NCBI RefSeq assembly: GCF_017599385.1
Contig: NZ_JAGFPK010000001.1
Span: forward strand, 126,177-190,176
Source: Ciceribacter sp. L1K22
GTDB lineage: Bacteria > Pseudomonadota > Alphaproteobacteria > Rhizobiales > Rhizobiaceae
Length of the DNA: 64,000 bases
Direction of reading: 5' to 3'
In this document: positions 59,233-64,000 of the stretch, in pieces
Layout: each line of letters opens with the position of its first letter
How positions within the stretch are numbered: position 1 is the stretch's first letter
The notes under the pieces: generated by a model
The model's input: only the letters and a program-made list of their open reading frames with translations
The model's database searches: none
Told to the model about the DNA's origin: nothing
Translations under genes and position numbers: made by a program

Positions 59233-60085
59233 TTCACGTGAAACACAGTTAATAAGAGCTTTCATTCTGGGTTTCCCCGTCAAGCACTCACGCTCGCCGC
59301 TCATCCATAACTACTGGATACGCCAGCTAGGCCTCCATGGCGTTTACGAAAAGATCGAGGTGGCGCCGGAAAACATAAGGGCTTTCTTTGACCGGCTTAG
59401 AAGTTCGGAGTCGGGCTTTGTTGGCGGGAATGTCACGATTCCGCATAAAGAAGCGGCCGCTGCCTATGCCGATCATTGTGACGACGTCGTGAGAGAAATC
59501 GGCGCGGCGAACGTTCTTTGGCTTGAGAACGGTCGACTTTACGCCAGCAACACCGACGCTGCGGGCTTCCTCGCGTGCCTAGATGAGGAGGCGCCAGGAT
59601 GGGATAAAACGCAACGTGCCGTGGTCATGGGCGCCGGCGGTGCGAGCCGATCCGTCGTTTATGCGCTAAGGCAGCGCGGTCTGTCGGAAATCCACGTGGT
59701 GAACCGCACCCTGGATCGAGCGCAGGAGCTGGTCGATCGCTTCGGGGCGAAGGTTCACGCACATCAAATGGACAGCATTGGCGAGGTCATTGCAGGGGCT
59801 GGGCTCTTTGTGAACACGACATCCCTGGGAATGGGCGGCAGCAACGTACCGGAGTTGCCTTTTGACAGGATGGCATCGAATGGTGTGGTGAACGACATCA
59901 TCTACACTCCGCGGCTTACGCCGATCCTGATGCAGGCGGCTCGCGCCGGTCGGGTTTCGGTGGGTGGACTTGGAATGTTGTTGCATCAGGCGGTCCCGGG
60001 CTTTGAGAAGTGGTTTGGCCAAAGACCGGAGATAACGGACACGCTTCGTCAGATGATCATCAGCGACGTGGATCGAGAGACATGA
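59225..60085 (+). CDS. aroE: Shikimate dehydrogenase
   Basis: NADPH-dependent enzyme that reduces 3-dehydroshikimate to shikimate in the aromatic pathway. The 286-residue protein has FPVKHSRSPLIHNYW with the substrate-binding Ser/Lys region, GGNVTIPHKEAAA containing the catalytic Lys, the NADP motif GAGGASRSVVYAL and the C-terminal GLGMLLHQAVPGFEKW. The ATG at 59225 overlaps the end of maf by eight bases and its fourth to seventh codons, SRET, lie in parS site 3. It overlaps coaE by ATGA. Confidence 0.96.
   Translation: MRDSRETQLIRAFILGFPVKHSRSPLIHNYWIRQLGLHGVYEKIEVAPENIRAFFDRLRSSESGFVGGNVTIPHKEAAAAYADHCDDVVREIGAANVLWLENGRLYASNTDAAGFLACLDEEAPGWDKTQRAVVMGAGGASRSVVYALRQRGLSEIHVVNRTLDRAQELVDRFGAKVHAHQMDSIGEVIAGAGLFVNTTSLGMGGSNVPELPFDRMASNGVVNDIIYTPRLTPILMQAARAGRVSVGGLGMLLHQAVPGFEKWFGQRPEITDTLRQMIISDVDRET
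59230..59245. other. parS centromere site 3, across maf stop / aroE start
   Basis: TGATTCACGTGAAACA, one base from consensus (A for T at position 3). That base is the last of the maf stop codon TGA (59230-59232), and the site also codes for D-S-R-E-T in aroE. It is the exact mirror sequence of site 2. About 1.6 kb from the oriC candidate on the other side. Confidence 0.88.
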
Positions 60086-60672
60086 TTCGTCTGGGTCTCA
60101 CCGGCTCTATCGGCACCGGGAAATCGACAACGGCTCGAATGTTCGCGGAAGAGGGTCTTCCCGTAAACGACGCCGATGAGGTTGTTCACCAACTGTATCG
60201 CGGAGAGGCCGTGCCGGCAGTGAAAAAAGCCTTTCCCGAGAGTGTGCTCGACGGCCGTGTCGATCGCCAAATCCTGTCGGGATTGCTAGCTAAGAATCCG
60301 GCTAGGTTTCGTGAATTGGAAGCAATCGTTCACCCCTTGGTGGTCCAGAAAGAACGTGAATTTTTACTATTCCAAAAGGCCGCGGGCGCTGACATCGCAG
60401 TGCTGGACATACCCCTTCTGTTCGAAACAGGCGCCAACCAGAGGGTCGACAAGGTCGTTGTCGTGACCTGCGACCCCGAGACCCAGCGGCACCGCGTGAT
60501 GGCGAGACCTGGGATGACGGAAGAAAAGCTGAGGATGATTCTGTCGCGCCAGATGCCAGACGAGGAAAAGCGTCGACGGGCCGACTATGTGATCGATACG
60601 GGTCGCGGCATGGCAGACGCCAAAGAGCAGGTCCGGACAGTAATAGACGGCTTGAGAAATTTAGGAAAGTAG
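60082..60672 (+). CDS. coaE: Dephospho-CoA kinase
   Basis: Last step of coenzyme A synthesis, phosphorylating the 3'-OH of dephospho-CoA. The 196-residue protein has the P-loop GSIGTGKS (8-15), DADEVVHQLY with the catalytic Asp, and DIPLLFETG. The frame is open to 60010 inside aroE, but ATG at 60082 gives the usual MIRLGLTGSIGTGKST start and the ATGA overlap with the aroE stop. It lies three bases before dnaQ. Confidence 0.96.
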   Translation: MIRLGLTGSIGTGKSTTARMFAEEGLPVNDADEVVHQLYRGEAVPAVKKAFPESVLDGRVDRQILSGLLAKNPARFRELEAIVHPLVVQKEREFLLFQKAAGADIAVLDIPLLFETGANQRVDKVVVVTCDPETQRHRVMARPGMTEEKLRMILSRQMPDEEKRRRADYVIDTGRGMADAKEQVRTVIDGLRNLGK

Positions 60673-60675
60673 CCG

Positions 60676-61380
60676 ATGCGCGAGATTATATTCGATACCG
60701 AAACCACGGGACTGGAGTTCAAGAACGACCGGGTCATCGAAGTGGGGGGCGTGGAGTTGCTCAATCACTTCCCGACGGGGCGGACATTTCATGTCTATAT
60801 CAATCCCGAGGAACGCAAGGTTCATCCTGATGCTCTCGCGGTGCATGGGATAACGGACGAATTTCTCAAAGATAAGCCGATTTTCTCCGAAATCGTAGCG
60901 GAGTTGCTGTCGTTTTTCGAAGGAGCTCGCTGGGTTGCCCACAATGCGAATTTCGACATGAGCTTTATGAATGCGGAATTCGAACGCCTCGGTCTTCCCC
61001 CGATAGGCGCAGAGCAGGTTGTGGATACGCTGGCCATGGCCAGGCGCAAACATCCAATGGGGCCGAATTCCCTCGATGCATTATGCCGGCGATATGGCAT
61101 CGACAACTCCCATCGAACCAAGCACGGAGCTTTGCTCGACGCAGAGCTGTTGGCCGAAGTCTATATCGAAATGCAAGGGGGGCGACAGGCCGCCTTGGGA
61201 CTTGTGCATACGGAAGCGGGCGCCTCAAGGCGTGGAGAGGATACCGCGGAAGAGATTGTGCTGCTCGACGCGACAAGACCTCATGCGCTAGCCGAGCGTC
61301 TTACCGCCCACGAGATTGAATGTCATGGAGCGCTCCGCCAAAGGCTCGGCGCAAAAGCGATCTGGAACAAGTACGAATGA
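60676..61380 (+). CDS. dnaQ: DNA polymerase III epsilon subunit
   Basis: 3'-5' proofreading exonuclease of the replicative polymerase. The 234-residue protein has the three exonuclease motifs: IIFDTETTGLE (ExoI, D7 and E9), HNANFDMSFMN (ExoII) and HRTKHGALLDAELLA (ExoIII). The C-terminal part, which would bind the alpha subunit, is short. It follows coaE by three bases. Together with holA, parA and parB it places several replication genes near the origin. Confidence 0.96.
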   Translation: MREIIFDTETTGLEFKNDRVIEVGGVELLNHFPTGRTFHVYINPEERKVHPDALAVHGITDEFLKDKPIFSEIVAELLSFFEGARWVAHNANFDMSFMNAEFERLGLPPIGAEQVVDTLAMARRKHPMGPNSLDALCRRYGIDNSHRTKHGALLDAELLAEVYIEMQGGRQAALGLVHTEAGASRRGEDTAEEIVLLDATRPHALAERLTAHEIECHGALRQRLGAKAIWNKYE

Positions 61381-61403
61381 AAAGCCCCGGTCGAAGCCGG
61401 GGC
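61378..61403 (-). terminator. Terminator between dnaQ and secB
   Basis: Stem GCCCCGG (61384-61390) with CCGGGGC (61397-61403), 6-base loop. On the - strand it is followed by TTTTCAT, so it serves secB; on the + strand there is no T-run, so dnaQ would rely on it only weakly. It starts immediately after the dnaQ stop. Confidence 0.75.
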
Positions 61404-61428
61404 ATAGCTGACGTCAATAAAAGAAAAA

Positions 61429-61911
61429 TCAGTTCGGGGCAGCAGACACCTGAGCCCTTGTCTTCTCCTCCGCCATCCGCTGGGCGAACATCTGAGCGAA
61501 ATCGATCGGGTCGATCATCAGAGGCGGGAAGCCGCCATTGCGGGTCGCATCGGCGATAATCTGCCGCGCGAACGGGAACAGCAGACGCGGGCATTCGATG
61601 AACAGAAGCGGCAGCATGTGCTCCTGCGGGAAACCTGCAATTCTGAATACACCGCCATAAACGAGCTCCGCCGCGAATACGACCTTGTCTGCGTCTTTCG
61701 CTTCTGCCGTCAGGCTGAGAACCACGTCGAAGTCAGTATCCGAAAGCGGATTGGCATTAACGTTGACATTGATGTTGATGGCCGGCGCCTTGTCGCGCGC
61801 CTGCAGAGACCGGGGCGCCCCAGGATTTTCAAAGGACAGATCTTTGATGTACTGGGCAAGAATGTTCAATGTCGGGCTTGTTGTTGCCTGAGCGCCGTTC
61901 TCGTTGGCCAT
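61429..61911 (-). CDS. secB: Protein-export chaperone SecB
   Basis: Tetrameric chaperone that keeps secretory proteins unfolded and delivers them to SecA. The 160-residue protein has the family core [19 protein letters not shown] near the N-terminus, [35 protein letters not shown] and [15 protein letters not shown] near the C-terminus. The frame reaches 61944, but ATG at 61911 (MANENG) is the usual start. It is transcribed alone, opposite to its neighbours. Confidence 0.97.
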   Translation of the reverse strand: MANENGAQATTSPTLNILAQYIKDLSFENPGAPRSLQARDKAPAININVNVNANPLSDTDFDVVLSLTAEAKDADKVVFAAELVYGGVFRIAGFPQEHMLPLLFIECPRLLFPFARQIIADATRNGGFPPLMIDPIDFAQMFAQRMAEEKTRAQVSAAPN

Positions 61912-62100
61912 AATGGTCCTCGCATATTGAAGTTTGATGGCCATCTAACATTTCGATATGGGCCTTACAACCCTCCGACCTCTCGGCAGCCTGCTGGCTT
62001 TAGAAGCCTCACGAAACTGTTCGGCTTCCGTATTTGAATGATCGGCATTTGCAGACTATATGAAAAAGCGGAATTTAATTGGAGCGATGGCCGGGTTCGT

Positions 62101-62799
62101 ATGGGATCGAATGAATTTGTAACGCTGTTCTTTTTGGTGGCGGCTGTGTTGATCTTTCTGCAGCTGCGCAGCGTGCTGGGTCGCCGCACAGGAAACGAAA
62201 AGCCTCCCTTCGACCCTTACAGTCGCAGGGACTCGACCAAGCTGCCCGAGGGCGAAGATGGAAAGGTCGTCACGCTCCCCAAGAGAGAGGTGAATGACGA
62301 CGGAAATCGTTTCGCCGTGGCGGACTCGTATGCCCCCGCCGGCACCGCTCTCAACAGCGGACTTCGCGAAGTCTTGAAAGCCGACCAGAACTTCAACCCG
62401 CGTGAATTTCTGGATGGCGCCAAGATGGCCTATGAAATGATTGTTTCGGCCTTCGCCGAGGGAAACCGACAAACTCTGTCCTCTCTTCTGTCGCCCGAAG
62501 TCATGGAAGGGTTTGACCAGGCCATCCGAACCAGGGAAAGCCGCGGTGAAAAGGTTGTATCTACCTTCGTGGGTATCGAAAAGGCGGACATCGTTCAGGC
62601 TGGTGTGAGGGATAATGAGGAGCATGTGACCGTCCGCATCACCTGCCAGCTTATCCAGGCAACATACGACAAGGACGGTAAAGTCATAGACGGGGATGCG
62701 GACGTCGTGTCTGAAGTGAACGACATCTGGACCTTCGCGCGGGACGTGCGGTCTAGAGACCCGAACTGGAAGCTCATTGCTACTGAAGCGGATCAATGA
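62101..62799 (+). CDS. Tim44/TimA family adaptor protein
   Basis: A 232-residue inner-membrane-anchored protein. One N-terminal membrane helix (about 4-22, FVTLFFLVAAVLIFLQL) is followed by a linker and a Tim44-like domain, seen in LKADQNFNPREFLDGAKMAYEMIVSAFAEGN and VVSEVNDIWTFARDVRSRDPNWKLIATE. The mitochondrial relative Tim44 links Hsp70 to the import channel; the bacterial TimA function is unknown. ATG at 62101 is the conserved start, although the frame opens at 62038. It overlaps mltA by four bases (ATGA) and lies next to secB. Confidence 0.88.
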   Translation: MGSNEFVTLFFLVAAVLIFLQLRSVLGRRTGNEKPPFDPYSRRDSTKLPEGEDGKVVTLPKREVNDDGNRFAVADSYAPAGTALNSGLREVLKADQNFNPREFLDGAKMAYEMIVSAFAEGNRQTLSSLLSPEVMEGFDQAIRTRESRGEKVVSTFVGIEKADIVQAGVRDNEEHVTVRITCQLIQATYDKDGKVIDGDADVVSEVNDIWTFARDVRSRDPNWKLIATEADQ

Positions 62800-63917
62800 C
62801 CGGTCGTCGCGCCGACTTCACACTGAAGCCCTGCACCTTCGCAGACTTGCCGAGGTGGGAAAACGATGATGCGACATGCCTTCTCGAACCGCTACGGAAA
62901 TGCCTCGACTACGTAAAGAAAACCAAGCCGTATCGGGTGGGCAGTCTCGGCCTGCTGTCGGACGATCTGGATGCAGTGGTGACGACCATTCCCCCAGTGG
63001 CATCAACCACGCCTGAACGGGCGCGTCACTTTTTCGAAACCAGCTTCGTTCCCTTCATGATTCAGCCGTCCGATGGGCGCCGGGGGTTCGTAACCGCGTT
63101 CTACGAGCCTGTCGTCGAAGTCTCCGATCGTCCTGACGACGTGTATTGCTATCCGTTCTATCGGCCCCCAGTGGATCTAATAGAGATTGCCGACGGAAAC
63201 CGGCCGGATGGTTGGCCCGCCGATTACCGCTTCGGCCGTCGAACCGGCGAAGAAATTTCGATTTATCCTGACCGAAGGGCGATCGACAGTGGCCTCCTTG
63301 AGGGCAGGGGTCTTGAGATAGCCTGGGCTAAATCGTCGGTCGATGTCTTCTTCGCCCACGTACAGGGCGCGGCGCAACTTCTGTTCCCGGACGGACAAAT
63401 TAGAAGAATCACCTATGCCGCAAAAAATGGACATCCATTTATCGGGATAGGTCGACACCTGATCGACATTGGAGAGATCCCGGAAAGCCAGATATCCATG
63501 CAGGCGATCCGGGCGTGGCTTCGCGACAACCCCGCGCGCGTGGAAGAGATTTTGTGGACGAACCGCTCCTACATATTCTTCCGCGAAAGCTTGGTCGATG
63601 ATCCGGCTCTCGGCCCGATCGCTGCTGCAAAGGTCCAACTTGTTCCCGGGCGGTCGCTCGCCGTCGATCGGGAAATTCACACGTTCGGCTTTCCGATTTT
63701 CGTCCACGCAGAGACTATCACGCACATCGATGATGAGAGACCCTTCGCCCGGTTGATGTTGGCGATGGATACAGGCTCGGCCATTGTCGGACCCGCCCGT
63801 GGAGATATCTTCACGGGCTCCGGGGATCTCGCCGGCGAGCATGCGGGAGCGGTGAGAAGCGCCGCAGACTTTTACATTCTGATCCCGAAGGATGCGGCAT
63901 CGAGGTACATCCCATGA
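62796..63917 (+). CDS. mltA: Membrane-bound lytic murein transglycosylase A (MltA)
   Basis: Peptidoglycan lytic transglycosylase of the MltA family. The 373-residue protein has the MltA domain (about 95-250, GFVTAFYEPVVEVSDRPD, GRGLEIAWAKSSVDVFFAHVQGAAQLLFPDG) and the C-terminal 3D domain with the catalytic Asp in MLAMDTGSAIVGPARGDIFTGSG. No signal peptide or lipobox is visible at the N-terminus (MTGRRADFTLKPC), so export is not explained. It overlaps the smr start (ATGA) downstream and the TimA-like gene upstream. Confidence 0.92.
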   Translation: MTGRRADFTLKPCTFADLPRWENDDATCLLEPLRKCLDYVKKTKPYRVGSLGLLSDDLDAVVTTIPPVASTTPERARHFFETSFVPFMIQPSDGRRGFVTAFYEPVVEVSDRPDDVYCYPFYRPPVDLIEIADGNRPDGWPADYRFGRRTGEEISIYPDRRAIDSGLLEGRGLEIAWAKSSVDVFFAHVQGAAQLLFPDGQIRRITYAAKNGHPFIGIGRHLIDIGEIPESQISMQAIRAWLRDNPARVEEILWTNRSYIFFRESLVDDPALGPIAAAKVQLVPGRSLAVDREIHTFGFPIFVHAETITHIDDERPFARLMLAMDTGSAIVGPARGDIFTGSGDLAGEHAGAVRSAADFYILIPKDAASRYIP

Positions 63918-64000
63918 GCCGGGACAGGAAGCTCACGCCGGAAGATCGGATCCTGTGGGGGCGGATCGCTCGCACGACGCGTCCGTTGCCGGGCCGACTG
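63914..64000 (+). CDS. Smr/MutS2-C domain protein, N-terminal fragment (cut by window end)
   Basis: Only 29 residues are in view, MSRDRKLTPEDRILWGRIA onward, which resembles the start of rhizobial Smr-domain proteins placed after mltA. The Smr domain itself, a nuclease-like fold of MutS2, lies beyond the window, so the call rests on the N-terminus and the neighbourhood. ATG overlaps the mltA stop. Confidence 0.65.
   Translation, partial: MSRDRKLTPEDRILWGRIARTTRPLPGRL

Overview
The window is a stretch of core chromosome from an alphaproteobacterium of the order Hyphomicrobiales, most likely the Rhizobiaceae (Rhizobium/Agrobacterium/Neorhizobium-like). The grounds are high GC with strong third-position bias, alphaproteobacteria-restricted families (DUF2585, DUF1013/TrcR-like, DUF2794, DUF1674, HemJ, TimA-like Tim44, a 1593-residue NAD-glutamate dehydrogenase), a cycY-type ccm cluster, and a gene order around the replication origin that is typical of this group. 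I see no prophage, insertion sequence, CRISPR array, defence island, tRNA or rRNA.

Layout. 0.2-5 kb: dapF-mtaB-ftsY-yciB(ispZ)-DUF2585, one tightly packed + strand operon. 5-7.9 kb: cytochrome c maturation genes ccmABCDG on the - strand; the 59-codon ccmD is easy to miss. 8.2-15.4 kb: aconitase acnA, a DUF1223 thioredoxin-like protein, DUF2794, a GNAT acetyltransferase, asd and a soluble-type lytic transglycosylase. 15.4-25.9 kb: a membrane diguanylate cyclase, beta-carbonic anhydrase, NAD-glutamate dehydrogenase, an Atg22-like MFS transporter and purH. 26-30.1 kb: a heparinase II/III-like protein, rsmB and htpX. 30.2-33.9 kb: a DUF1674 (SdhAF4-like) protein, a nuclease-like secreted protein, acs and a DUF1013 regulator. 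33.9-41.5 kb: pbpC and a very large alpha-2-macroglobulin gene, the classical envelope pair. 41.6-44.3 kb: prpE and a YggS-family PLP protein.

44.5-64 kb is the origin region. leuS-lptE-holA run toward parB; parB-parA-rsmG-mnmG-mnmE, rho and hemJ-hemE run on the - strand away from a roughly 400 bp gene-free interval at 57.4-57.8 kb with DnaA boxes, AT-rich stretches and two GANTC methylation sites. That interval is the likely chromosomal oriC, lying between hemE and ppsR as in Caulobacter and Sinorhizobium. On the other side ppsR-maf-aroE-coaE-dnaQ run outward, followed by secB (opposite strand) and timA-like-mltA-smr. Three parS sites flank the origin (51.0, 52.95 and 59.2 kb), inside rsmG, just after mnmE and across the maf stop/aroE start. 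They would be bound by the ParB encoded here and, with ParA, drive origin segregation.

The genes are mostly housekeeping: origin licensing and segregation, tRNA modification (mnmE, mnmG, mtaB), heme and cytochrome c biogenesis, lysine/threonine precursors (dapF, asd), peptidoglycan and outer-membrane maintenance (pbpC, alpha-2-macroglobulin, mltA, MltB-like, lptE) and acetate/propionate activation. I did not find a clearly new system. The most interesting local signals are the arrangement of parS with stop codons, the oriC candidate, palindrome-rich gene-free gaps, and conserved proteins of unknown function in fixed neighbourhoods.
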